From assembly GCA_029262735.1 (NCBI GenBank), contig JAJCYY010000062.1:1-64000 (forward strand): a DNA stretch of 64,000 nucleotides, written 5' to 3'. This document shows, piece after piece, positions 1-7,877 of this stretch (positions within the stretch are counted from its first letter, which is position 1; each line of letters begins with the position of its first letter). The stretch is from Chloroflexota bacterium. GTDB taxonomy: Bacteria; Chloroflexota; Dehalococcoidia; Lucifugimonadales; Lucifugimonadaceae. A program made the position numbers and the translations under genes. The notes under the pieces were generated by a model. That model was not told the origin of the DNA, made no database searches, and worked only from the letters and a program-made list of their open reading frames with translations.

Positions 1-398
1 ATGCCTTCAGCTACCAGATCTCCACAGTCAACAATGTAGCGCCCGGAATCGGCACACTCAGAATCTGGCAATGCTGTTGGAATGGCCGTCGTGACTGTGG
101 CCGTGGAGACGCGCGTATTCGTTGAAGTCGCAGGTACTCCAGCTGTGGCAGTCGAGTCGGCCTCGGTCGTTGGCACTGTAGCCTCCCCATCATCCCCTAT
201 CACGTCAATCTCGGCGAGAAAGGGGACGATGAACACGATGAGGCCGACAACTGCGAGAAACGCGGCTACCGATCCCACTTCAGCAGATATAGGACCGACG
301 TTGATCTTGTTGTTGTGCTGTTGATCCCGCTTCGCAGCGAACAGTATCAACCCCGCAAACGCGAAGAGTCCACCTACTATCATCACTGCAATATTCAA
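1..398 (-). CDS. Membrane-anchored protein of unknown function (partial, C-terminus outside window)
   Basis: The frame is open from a TTG start at 398 to the left edge, about 132 codons, so the C-terminus is missing. GAGGGG lies a few bases before the TTG, which is why this start was chosen; internal GTG and ATG codons at 386 and 383 are alternatives. Two hydrophobic segments are visible, about residues 3-22 and 44-62, separated by a polar loop. A long Thr/Ala/Ser/Pro-rich linker follows (about 73-110), then a region with two cysteines (about 114 and 124). The layout suggests two membrane helices and an extracytoplasmic tail on a flexible linker. No family was recognised. The frame was read directly from the minus strand and uses a non-ATG start. 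Confidence 0.6.
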   Translation of the reverse strand, partial: MNIAVMIVGGLFAFAGLILFAAKRDQQHNNKINVGPISAEVGSVAAFLAVVGLIVFIVPFLAEIDVIGDDGEATVPTTEADSTATAGVPATSTNTRVSTATVTTAIPTALPDSECADSGRYIVDCGDLVAEG

Positions 399-717
399 CT
401 CAGCCCCTCGCGCACGAGTACCTACTCCTCGGCTCAATGACTAAGACGACATCCTACCGGATATGAGAGGCATCCCAAAAAAACTAGGCCTGCGTAAGTC
501 CGTCACTGGCGACAAGGTCTTCCAGCACGCCTCGCGAGCCATTGGGCGAACCCCAGGCGGAGGTGTTGAGGCCGTCTATCGAGATTGGGTGGCATGTGTT
601 GCCGTTCAAGAAGTGCTCCTGCTCGTTGATTGGAAGCAGATTGGAAGCTGTTATCGCTGGAACCGCAATCTAGCGTGGTATTTAGAGCGGTGAGGATGAC
701 TTCGTGGGGCGAGGTGC

Positions 718-821
718 GTCATCCCGACCACGGGGTACCCGTTAGTGGGTCGCGGGGATCTTACTGATCTTGAACGGTTGCCCGAGAGATTCTGAATCAA
801 CCCTCCGACAGGCTCAGAATG
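718..821 (+). repeat. Interspersed repeat family A, copy 1
   Basis: It opens with GTCATCCCGACC and has a central GGATCTTACTG block. It ends with an imperfect palindrome built on ATTCTGAATC and CTCAGAATG. It shares order and spacing with the copies at 2250, 14795, 17515 and 36195. The middle carries a GGTACCCGTTAGTGGGTCGC insert that resembles the family B core. Confidence 0.7.
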
Positions 822-849
822 TAGTTAGCTCTGTTGACACGATCGCCAA

Positions 850-983
850 GTCCTCTCTCCCAGATTCGGGTGCCCGTATACGGGCGCGGGTCAGGGTGAG
901 GGTCGTTTCGGCATGGGAGATCAACTTGACTCATTTGCACGAACAACCCACCCTCAAGCTCCCTCCCTATCAGGAAGGGAGAA
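850..983 (-). repeat. Composite repeat family B, copy 1 (inverted)
   Basis: It contains CTCTCTCCC, a GGGTGCCCG/CGGGCGCGGG palindrome and a GGTGAGGGTCGTTTCGGC block. Read on the minus strand, the last block matches the module at about 16339-16400, which includes GAGTCAAGTTGATC, GCCGAAACG and CCCTCACCCT. It is therefore the same composite element in the opposite orientation, somewhat decayed. Confidence 0.55.
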
Positions 984-1174
984 CAGCTACCTGGGCAATG
1001 CATTTCGAATGATGTCAGCAAAGCCAATCAAATTCAGAATGACAAAACTCCTCTCTCATCCTGCGCTCGTTCAGCAGTTGCGCCGGTTGCTTTGACCGTG
1101 CAAGATCGCATCTGCTTGATCAGCGAACGCGCCACCAGCTATCTAACGATCAGTCAAAGCGGAGAACTAAAAAA

Positions 1175-2242
1175 TTGCTTGTCGATTCTCATGTCCACGT
1201 ATTTCCAGACCTGGGCCAGGCCAACGGCTTCGACACTGTCGAAGAGCACATGAGCTACGCCCGGAGCCTGATGTTCCATCGCTCTGTCGGCCGCCGTCTC
1301 AGCGACGGCGCTCCGGTGGTTGGCCGCGATTGGCACAGCGGAGAAAACCCGGATGACCTGAACTTTCGCGGTGGCGACTTCGGCAGGTTCCTGTGGACTG
1401 TAGGCGATGTCGATTACGCTCGGTACTATCTGCCGCCGACAGCACGGCATCTCGATTCACCGCCCGAGCAGATCATCGCTCAGTTGGACTACCTGGGCGC
1501 CAGCAAGGGCGTCATACAGGGCGGCCACACCTATGGCAGGCTCAATGACTACCTCGGTGGAGTGGTCAAGCAGTACCCGGACAGGCTGTATGCGCTGGCC
1601 TCGATCATCGAAGGCACGGCGGACGGCCCGGCGGGAGTTGCCGAGTTGAGGTCTGCAATAGAACGTCACGGCCTGCACGGTCTGTTTTTCGACACGGCGG
1701 GAGTCTCGAAAGCGGGTAAGACCGTGAACGACCCGTCGTACGAGGAGTTCTGGAGCGTGATCAGGGAGCTGGGAATCCCGGTGTTCTGGAACATCACTTC
1801 GGCTTCTCCCGATCTTGCCAACTGGATGGAGGAGCATGCCGCCTTCGAGAAGTGGCTCGAACGCTACCCGGACATTCCCTGCGTCTACACGCACGGCGTA
1901 CCGCTCTATCGCTTCTGGTCGGACGGCAAACTTTCGATTCCTTCCGAAATATGGCCCGCCCTGGAAGCGCCAAACGTGTCCACCGAGGTGCTGATTCCCA
2001 TCCTGATGGGAGGTCTGTGGGACTATCCGTTTACGGAGGCCACTGCGCTCATTCGTGAATACTATGACCGGCTGGGCGCGGAGAAGCTGATCTGGGGATC
2101 GGACATGCCGAATGTCGAACGCCACTGCACCTATACACAGTCACTCCAGTACCTGACGAGATACTGCGATTTCATACCGCAGTCGGCGCTGGACCGAATC
2201 TGTGGCGACAATGTGCTGTCGTTGATCGAAAGGAAAGGGTGA
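1175..2242 (+). CDS. Metal-dependent amidohydrolase family protein (COG2159-like, canonical metal site)
   Basis: This is a 355-residue TIM-barrel amidohydrolase of the amidohydrolase 2/ACMSD-related group, which hydrolyses or decarboxylates small carboxylated substrates in the cytoplasm. Residues 4-8 (DSHVH) give the first-strand HxH metal pair. A histidine follows in YTHGVP near residue 240, and the C-terminal metal aspartate is in GSDMPN at about residue 310. All canonical ligands are present, unlike in the three paralogues at 54.7-58.4 kb. The start is TTG with GGAG about 10 bases upstream. The next gene, 215 bases downstream on the same strand, is a SelA-like PLP enzyme, a pairing that recurs in this window. 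The substrate cannot be read from sequence. Confidence 0.88.
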   Translation: MLVDSHVHVFPDLGQANGFDTVEEHMSYARSLMFHRSVGRRLSDGAPVVGRDWHSGENPDDLNFRGGDFGRFLWTVGDVDYARYYLPPTARHLDSPPEQIIAQLDYLGASKGVIQGGHTYGRLNDYLGGVVKQYPDRLYALASIIEGTADGPAGVAELRSAIERHGLHGLFFDTAGVSKAGKTVNDPSYEEFWSVIRELGIPVFWNITSASPDLANWMEEHAAFEKWLERYPDIPCVYTHGVPLYRFWSDGKLSIPSEIWPALEAPNVSTEVLIPILMGGLWDYPFTEATALIREYYDRLGAEKLIWGSDMPNVERHCTYTQSLQYLTRYCDFIPQSALDRICGDNVLSLIERKG

Positions 2243-2249
2243 TTTTTTT

Positions 2250-2346
2250 GTCATCCCAACCCGGGGTACCCGCTCGCGCGGGTCGCAGGGATCTGACCGA
2301 CCAACAACAGTCACAGAGAGATTCTGAATCGAGTTCAGAATGACAA
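2250..2346 (+). repeat. Interspersed repeat family A, copy 2
   Basis: It starts with GTCATCCCAACC just after a T-run behind the amidohydrolase stop. It contains GGGATCTGACC and ends with GAGATTCTGAATCGAG and TTCAGAATGACAA. ATTCTGAA/TTCAGAAT forms an 8-bp inverted repeat at the right end. Confidence 0.8.
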
Positions 2347-2368
2347 ACTGTCGGCCTCTGGCCGGCAC

Positions 2369-2420
2369 CCCCTCTCTCTGACTCGCGCCCGTGAACGGGC
2401 ACCCGACGAAGGGAGAGAGG
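2369..2420 (+). repeat. Repeat family B, copy 2 (hairpin)
   Basis: CCCCTCTCTCTGACTC and GAAGGGAGAGAGG are inverted arms around a GCGCCCGTGAACGGGCACCC core. The copy lies directly after a family A copy and immediately upstream of the SelA-like gene, so it sits in the leader of that gene. Confidence 0.7.
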
Positions 2421-2457
2421 ATTGGTAGAGAGCCAAACACAGAAAGGTATGCCTGAT

Positions 2458-3585
2458 ATGGATTTGAGCACGGGATCGGCGATATTCGACAGCCTTGGCG
2501 TAAACCGCGTGATCAACGGCCGCGGCTGGATCACCGTCGTTGGCGGTAGCATCATGCCGCCTGAAGTGGCGACAGCAATGAGCGAGGCCACCGACAGCTA
2601 CGTCGATCTGAACGAGCTGAATCTTGCCGCAGGGCGTGCGATCGCCGGTTATACCGGTGCCGAAGCCGGCCTCGTCGTCGCTGGCGCAGGCGCAGGGTTG
2701 ATGTTGCAAGCCGCCGCTTGCATCACCGGCTCTGACCCTGAGTTGAGACAGCGCTTGCCGGACACGGATGGCGTGCCAAACGAAATCCTGATCCACAGCG
2801 GGCATGTCACCAACTACACCGGATGCTATCGGTCCGCCGGTGCGAAGGTTGTCACCTGGGGCGATGGAGATGGACCGGCCGATGAGCAGCTTGAGACCGC
2901 TATCGGTCCGGACACTGCGGCAATCGCATATGTCTTTCACCCCTGGAACTCCTCTCCCTTAACGCTCGAACAGACCGTCACGATAGCGCACGCCCGCGAT
3001 CTGCCTGTGGTTGTTGACGCAGCGGTCATGTTGCCTCCCGCCAGCAGCTTGACGACCTACATTGAGCAGGGCGCGGACATGGTGACCTTTTCCGGCGGCA
3101 AAGGGCTACGGGGGCCGCAGTCGACGGGAATACTCTGTGGCAGGTCCGATCTGATCGAAGCCGCTCGTCTAAACAACGCGCCGAACCACGGCATTGGCCG
3201 ACCGGCAAAGGTCTGCAAAGAGGAGATTGCCGGGCTGATCGCAGCTCTCAACCTATTTGTGAGGACGGATCACGAGGCTGAGTGGGCGGTGTGGCGGGCG
3301 CGGTCGGCGGTGATCGCTTCAGCGGTGAACGACATTCCGGGACTCGAGGTGAAGATCGAGGACAACGACCCGAACCGGGCTGGCCCCGCTGTTGCGGTCT
3401 ACTTCCGTGACGGTTGGGATGGGCCTGACGCGGAGGCTATCCTGGAGCGGCTTGCAGCCAGGAAGCCCTCGATAAGAGCCGGTTCAGGCAACTACGACAA
3501 TGAGCTGTTCATCACTCCGGTCACCCTCAAGGAGGGCGAAGAGCACATTGTGGCGAGCGCGTTGCGCGAGGACCTGCTTGCCTAA
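2458..3585 (+). CDS. SelA-like PLP-dependent enzyme (aminotransferase-fold lyase family)
   Basis: This is a fold-type I PLP enzyme of the SelA-like family (COG1921), which includes D-glucosaminate-6-phosphate ammonia lyase-type enzymes. The internal-aldimine lysine is K215 in FSGGKGLRGPQ. The LPDTDGVPNEILI block and the APNHGIGRPAKV block are family hallmarks, and the latter is nearly identical in the paralogue at 49154. The 375 residues are shorter than true selenocysteine synthase (about 460), so a Sec-biosynthetic role is not claimed. ATG 2458 was chosen because AAAGG lies 10 bases upstream. ATG 2449 is too close to that site, and TTG 2422 falls at the end of a repeat. The gene follows the amidohydrolase at 1175 and may act in the same pathway on an amino- or amide-bearing acid. 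The reaction is unknown. Confidence 0.85.
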   Translation: MDLSTGSAIFDSLGVNRVINGRGWITVVGGSIMPPEVATAMSEATDSYVDLNELNLAAGRAIAGYTGAEAGLVVAGAGAGLMLQAAACITGSDPELRQRLPDTDGVPNEILIHSGHVTNYTGCYRSAGAKVVTWGDGDGPADEQLETAIGPDTAAIAYVFHPWNSSPLTLEQTVTIAHARDLPVVVDAAVMLPPASSLTTYIEQGADMVTFSGGKGLRGPQSTGILCGRSDLIEAARLNNAPNHGIGRPAKVCKEEIAGLIAALNLFVRTDHEAEWAVWRARSAVIASAVNDIPGLEVKIEDNDPNRAGPAVAVYFRDGWDGPDAEAILERLAARKPSIRAGSGNYDNELFITPVTLKEGEEHIVASALREDLLA

Positions 3586-3904
3586 GTTCTCCCGATGGTG
3601 GACAGACCTGAGTTTACAGTGGCCGACTAGCGAAATTCGGCCCGACACTTCCTACAGATCTGTGCCGGAATTGTTAAGAACGAGCCTGCTCATACGTACG
3701 TATTGCTGATCAGGCTGGAAGGTTCAGCCCGGTGAATTGGCCGCTTGCGACAGGTCGTGCATTGCATAGTCGATCCTGGCTGACGCGCCTATCAACATGC
3801 CAGATCATCAAATCCCGTACAGACGCCCCAGAGATGCGAACGCTCTGGCGGCAAGTGGTCTGATGAGCCGAATACGATTCCCGTTCCCTGGATGAATTGA
3901 ACTT
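3586..3904. other. Intergenic stretch before the DUF3179 gene
   Basis: No gene and no family A or B repeat is present. A small hairpin (CCAGAG/CTCTGG, 3828-3848, 9-nt loop) lies about 57 bases before the next start. A promoter is expected here, but no convincing -35/-10 pair was found. Confidence 0.4.
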
Positions 3905-5434
3905 ATGTGGAAACTCCGTCCCCTGGTCGTTGCTGGTGTCCTGGTGACATCTGCAACTCTCGTCGCGTGTGGGAGCAACACTGAAAACCCGGACTCATCG
4001 GCGCCTACGGCCGAGGCCACAAGAACTCCTGAGACTACGGCAACTGCGACACCGTCGGCGGCGATCGCCAGCGCAACCGCAACGCTGCCAACCGTGACTC
4101 CGGAGCTTGAGCCCACGATGACCAACGTCGAAGATGCAGTGCGCATCATGAATTCGATCTTCTTCAGCAGCCGCGAGTTGAACCGGGGTTCGATTATCTC
4201 GGCGGGGCACAACGGAAATGCCGCCCTGGTCCCGGTTCTCGTGGAGGCCGCCAGCCGTACTTTCGATACCGATATTGCACTTGAGATCGCCGATGCGCTG
4301 GACAGGCTGACCGGTGAGAGAGTGGGCGGCGATTTCGTACTGGTGGCACCGTGGTACGAGTGGCTCGGCAACCAGCCCGATTTCAATGAGCTACCGGGCT
4401 TCGATGCCTGGAAGGGCAGTCTCTACGGCGGGATAGACCCTGCGTTCAAGGACTTCTTCTATGAGGGTGTTCCAAGAACGGTTCCACTCTGGACCGTGCA
4501 GTGGGGTGGGGTTGCGAAGGACGGCATACCGCCTCTTGAGATGCCCCAGGTCCTGCATGCCGATGTCGCAACCTACCTGCTACCTGACGAGCCGGTCTTT
4601 GGCGTTGTCGTAAACGGTGAGGCGAGGGCCTACCCGCACCGAATCATGGGTTGGCACGAGATGGCCAACGACATACTGGGCGGCAAGCCGATCTCGGTGG
4701 TGTTTTGAACGCTTTGCGGATCGGGCGTCGTGTACGACGCCGAGGTTAACGGCGAGGTGACCACGTTTGGCACATCTGGCTTCCTGTACCAGAGCAACAA
4801 GCTTATGTACGACAGGGCGACCGACACCCTGTGGCATTCGCTGACGGGGGAGCCGGTGATCGGAAGGCTGGCAAACTCCGGTATCGAGCTGACGAGCCTG
4901 CCTGTCGATGTCGTTACGTGGAGCAACTGGGTGGCTGCGCATCCGGACACGACGGTGCTATCGACTGAGACCGGATTCCGTCGACCGTATCTGCCGCCCA
5001 GCGATCCTGACTCGGCGTACTTCGAATACTTCAACTCACCGAATCGCCTGTTCCCGACGTTCACAGAGGATGAACGGCTGGGAGACAAAGAGGTGGTCCT
5101 GGGCCTGCATTTCGAAAGCAGTGCGAAGGCCTACCAGGTTACGACGCTGGCCGAGAAGGTTGTTGTGAACGATACAGTTGGTGGCCAGGACGTGGTGATA
5201 ATCACCGGGCTGGGATCAGGTGGCGCCAGTGCGTTCGAGCGGGACGGCCTGACTTTCTCTGTTGCGGACGGCGCGGATGAAATTATCGATAGCGACGGCA
5301 CGCGCTGGCGGGTCACAGGAGATGCCCTGGTGACGGTGGATGGCACTCGTACTCTCGATCGGCTGCCATCAAGGGAGCTGTTCTGGCTCGGCTGGTCGGC
5401 GTTTTTCCCGCTGACCGAGTTATATGGGGAGTGA
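3905..5434 (+). CDS. DUF3179 lipoprotein with in-frame TGA at the CxxC motif (candidate selenoprotein, UxxC)
   Basis: Two abutting frames, 3905-4708 and 4730-5434, are the same reading frame interrupted only by TGA at 4706-4708 (codon 268). Read through, they give 509 residues. These are a lipoprotein signal with lipobox LVAC near residue 22, a Thr/Pro-rich spacer, an alpha-helical region, and a DUF3179 domain from about residue 190. In this family a CPLC-type motif follows a GGKP-VSVTF strand. Here the sequence reads GGKPISVVF, TGA, TLCGSGVVYD, so the TGA replaces the first cysteine. Downstream family features (FGTSGFLYQSNKLMYDR, WHSLTGEPVIG) are intact. GGCGTCG/CGACGCC at 4724-4741 forms a 7-bp hairpin with a TGTA loop 22 nt after the TGA, within reported limits for bacterial SECIS elements. 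The alternatives are a one-base nonsense mutation, a sequencing error or a recent pseudogene. The DUF3179 call is firm and Sec decoding is inferred. Confidence 0.75.
4724..4741 (+). promoter_or_regulatory. Candidate bacterial SECIS hairpin
   Basis: The stem is GGCGTCG/CGACGCC, 7 perfect pairs, with loop TGTA (4731-4734) and a G in the second loop position. The loop begins 22 nt after the TGA at 4706. Published criteria for bacterial SECIS elements place the loop about 16-37 nt after the UGA, with a G among the first two loop bases. The stem is encoded by GVVYDA codons, so it could also arise by chance from coding constraints. Confidence 0.5.
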
Positions 5435-5496
5435 GTCCGGGCGGGTGATTGGGGATGTAACTGGTGGGTGGAGTGGGATGAGGGGCGGCATCGTTT

Positions 5497-5662
5497 TCGT
5501 CCCGAAACAGCGCGAGGGACCTGGATGAGGGGCGGCATGCGCGGTTTAGTGGTCTTGTTCGCTGGATGGACCGGGATGCTGTGATGGCTTTAGCTGACGC
5601 AGACGGGGGTTCTGGTGCGTTGCCTCATCCGCCCCGGGTCCCTCACTCCGTTTCGGGACGAA
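5497..5662. mobile_element. MITE-like inverted-repeat element, copy 1
   Basis: A 166-bp non-coding element bounded by perfect 13-bp terminal inverted repeats, TTCGTCCCGAAAC and GTTTCGGGACGAA. Subterminal GAGGGACC and GGATGAGG blocks are also inverted relative to each other. A second element of the same design lies at 17300-17480. Both share an internal TCTGGTGCGTTGCCTCATCC stretch before the right end. There is no transposase frame. It sits between two convergent genes, 15 bases from the stop of the next gene. Confidence 0.7.
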
Positions 5663-5676
5663 GGGACAGCGCTGGT

Positions 5677-6426
5677 TCAGAACTCTCCTGGCACCCAGCC
5701 TCTTGCCCACTCGCTCCAGAGCTCACGGTCGGAGTCACCCGGCTCCTCAAATCTCGGTTCTCCGTACGGGTAGAAGTCCTGTTTGGCCCCGACATCGGTG
5801 TCGAGTGGACCAAGAGTTACTGTGTGCGGCGTGCCGGCCTCCAGGCTCTCTAACGACTCGCAATCGCTGGCCGTCGGGTAGAGACCGCCAATCGTGACCG
5901 GCGGCAACGTCCCTTTCTTGATCGAGTCCAGCAAACTGCCAGCATGCGGGTTGTCGCGCATCGGGATTCGTATCGTGAAATCACCGGGGCTGTCGCTGAG
6001 CTGGAACGTCATCGTGGGCCAGCCTGAGGCGAGGCATTCGTTCCCGCGCGTCCGAATACTCCGTTCGATAGTCTCGTCGGAATCAGTCAGAACCATCGCC
6101 GGTCCGACCATCACCCTGCCGGTCGTCGACCTGCTGCTTAGCGCAATGGTGCCGTCAATCTGAACATACTCCGGCCGCGCCACCACGTCCGATTGCCGGG
6201 AAAAGATCCCACGCACATTTGTTGCGGGATGATAGGTGACGCGGTCGATTGTCATCGCCACGGTGCCGTCATCGAGTTCGCCGAACGTTCCGTAGAAGGT
6301 CACGACGACGTGGTCGGGGTCGGTGAAGACGCGGCTGAGGACGAACACAGCCGAGTAGATGAGGAATCCGCCAACAATGATGACGAGCACTGTAAGTAGC
6401 GGATAACGAGTTACTGTATTGATCAA
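5677..6426 (-). CDS. Membrane-anchored hypothetical protein
   Basis: A 249-residue protein with one hydrophobic helix at about residues 10-31 (LLTVLVIIVGGFLIYSAVFVL). A soluble, beta-rich domain follows, with two cysteines near residues 150 and 207. The N-terminal MINTVTRYP and the lack of a lipobox suggest an uncleaved anchor with the domain outside the cell. No family was recognised. The gene is divergent from the VOC gene at 6637, so the 210-base spacer should hold both promoters. Its stop lies right next to the MITE-like element at 5497-5662. Confidence 0.7.
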   Translation of the reverse strand: MINTVTRYPLLTVLVIIVGGFLIYSAVFVLSRVFTDPDHVVVTFYGTFGELDDGTVAMTIDRVTYHPATNVRGIFSRQSDVVARPEYVQIDGTIALSSRSTTGRVMVGPAMVLTDSDETIERSIRTRGNECLASGWPTMTFQLSDSPGDFTIRIPMRDNPHAGSLLDSIKKGTLPPVTIGGLYPTASDCESLESLEAGTPHTVTLGPLDTDVGAKQDFYPYGEPRFEEPGDSDRELWSEWARGWVPGEF

Positions 6427-6636
6427 CTGTTACGACCTGCTATCGACGTTGGGTTAATTCCGCCTCACAACGGGCGGACCGACGCGGCGCTGGCTTGCCC
6501 GGCGGACCAGCCGGTCGTTCGGTCACCGGGTCTGGTCGTTTTTGGCTATTCTGTGCTCGCCGCCCTGGCCGGGTCGCTGGCACACTGTACGTCTGAAACT
6601 GCACGGCGGTCCCATTAGACGGGAGACTAGATAGAT

Positions 6637-7068
6637 ATGGTAACCAGTTACAACCACACAAGTTTCACAGTTAGCGATATCGATGCCTCGATAGCGTTCT
6701 ATGTTGATCAACTTGGCCTCACGTTGTCGCGGCGGTGGGAGCGCGTCGGCCCGGAGATCGAGGCTCTGACCGGTGTGGTCGGTGCCCGACTGTCGATGGC
6801 GCTGGTCATGCTGGGTGATTTTCAGCTCGAGCTGATCCAGTACGTGGGCGGAGCCGGCGAAGTTCTCAACCCGGTTATCAACAATGCGGGTGCGGCGCAC
6901 ATCGCTTTCCAGGTGGAGGATGTTGACGGTCTGTGCGAGCGCCTGGTTCGCAACGGGGTGAAACTGTACGGCACACCTGCAACACTGCCGTCGCCGAGGG
7001 TGCGCGGTGTCTACATAAGCGACCCAGACGGCATCACGGTGGAGCTTTCCGAACCGAGAATCGACTGA
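6637..7068 (+). CDS. VOC superfamily protein (glyoxalase/epimerase-like)
   Basis: A 143-residue vicinal-oxygen-chelate protein with two beta-alpha-beta-beta-beta repeats. The four expected metal ligands are visible: His in NHTSF (about residue 6), Glu in FQLELIQY (about 68), His in GAAHIAF (about 88) and Glu in ITVELSEP (about 137). The layout fits glyoxalase I and methylmalonyl-CoA epimerase relatives, but the substrate is not readable. GGGAG lies 11 bases before the ATG. The downstream SDR is convergent, so this gene is probably monocistronic. Confidence 0.85.
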   Translation: MVTSYNHTSFTVSDIDASIAFYVDQLGLTLSRRWERVGPEIEALTGVVGARLSMALVMLGDFQLELIQYVGGAGEVLNPVINNAGAAHIAFQVEDVDGLCERLVRNGVKLYGTPATLPSPRVRGVYISDPDGITVELSEPRID

Positions 7069-7088
7069 CCCGCCTACGCGTCGGTTCG

Positions 7089-7841
7089 CTACCGGGCGGT
7101 GAACCCGCCGTCTATCACCAGTTCTGAACCTGTGACCCAGGACGATTCGTCCGATGCCAGGTAGAGGGCTGCGAATGCGATGTCCTCCGGCTGGCCCACT
7201 CTGCCGATTGGGTACGATTCGTCTGCCTTCTTGCGAGAATCGGGATCAGACATTGTTGCCGCTGTCAGATCGGACTCCACTCCGCCGGGGTGTATCGAGT
7301 TGGACCTGACGCCGTAGCTCCCCAGCTGCAACGCCAGGTATTTCGAGAATATGCGGACCACGCCTTTCGACCCTGCGTAGGCGGCGTTTGACGAGTTGCC
7401 AACGAGTGCAGACGTTGATGACATGTTGACGATGGATCCGGTGCGACGGGACTTCATGGCTTCGACAACGGCCTTGGCGCCCAGGAACACTCCGGTGGCG
7501 TTCACTGCCATGATGGCTTCCCAGTCATCCAGCGTGACATCTTCAAACGAAGCCCGGCTTCGCTGAATACCTGCGTTGTTGACAAGGATGTCGATCTGGC
7601 CGTGTGCATCCAGCGTGGCGGCGACCACATCCCGCCAGTCGCCAGGATTCGTGACATCCAGCTTGAGCGCAGTGGCGTCGCCGCCGTCAGCTCGGATTGC
7701 AGCGGCTTTCTCTTCACAGAGATCGGTCAGAACATCGCCGATCACGACCTTGCAGCCTTCTCGGGCGAACAGGGTCGCCGTGGCGCCGCCGATGCCCCGT
7801 GCGCCGCCGGAAATCAGAGCGACCTTGTTTTCCAGCCTCAT
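7089..7841 (-). CDS. SDR family NAD(P)-dependent oxidoreductase
   Basis: A classical short-chain dehydrogenase of 250 residues, the usual length. It has the glycine-rich motif GGARGIGG (about 12-19), NNAGI (about 87-91), the catalytic serine in MSSTS (about 140) and YAGSK (about 153-157). The C-terminal GSELVIDGG is typical. It catalyses reversible alcohol/ketone oxidation of a small cytoplasmic substrate. GAAGGA precedes the ATG. It is the last gene of a leftward run behind the ABC transporter permeases, and probably oxidises the imported compound or its derivative, which is inferred from position only. Confidence 0.92.
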   Translation of the reverse strand: MRLENKVALISGGARGIGGATATLFAREGCKVVIGDVLTDLCEEKAAAIRADGGDATALKLDVTNPGDWRDVVAATLDAHGQIDILVNNAGIQRSRASFEDVTLDDWEAIMAVNATGVFLGAKAVVEAMKSRRTGSIVNMSSTSALVGNSSNAAYAGSKGVVRIFSKYLALQLGSYGVRSNSIHPGGVESDLTAATMSDPDSRKKADESYPIGRVGQPEDIAFAALYLASDESSWVTGSELVIDGGFTAR

Positions 7842-7877
7842 GCTGCCGGGTCCTTCTCGCCAGTTATGTCCGGCGGC

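Larger units (their letters stand above)
399..1174. other. Gene-free stretch with degenerate repeats
   Basis: No convincing gene was found. A short frame at 463-693 has no ribosome binding site and low-complexity, non-conserved content. The stretch holds a family A repeat (718-821) and a composite family B repeat (about 850-983). It probably also contains the promoter of the amidohydrolase that starts at 1175. Confidence 0.6.

Noticed and set aside
463-693. 76-codon frame after the edge protein
   Set aside because: No ribosome binding site, no recognisable domain and unusual composition; it lies in repeat-rich non-coding sequence.
2458-3585. Reading this gene as true selA, which would explain the TGA in the next gene
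   Set aside because: It is about 85 residues shorter than selenocysteine synthase and matches the SelA-like lyase branch (SGGKGL, APNHGIG). Two relatives in the window sit in catabolic contexts. The adjacency is probably coincidental.
4730-5434. A separate gene starting with GTG at 4730
   Set aside because: It is in the same frame as 3905-4708, begins in the middle of the DUF3179 domain, and has no independent start signal. It is better read as a continuation across the TGA.
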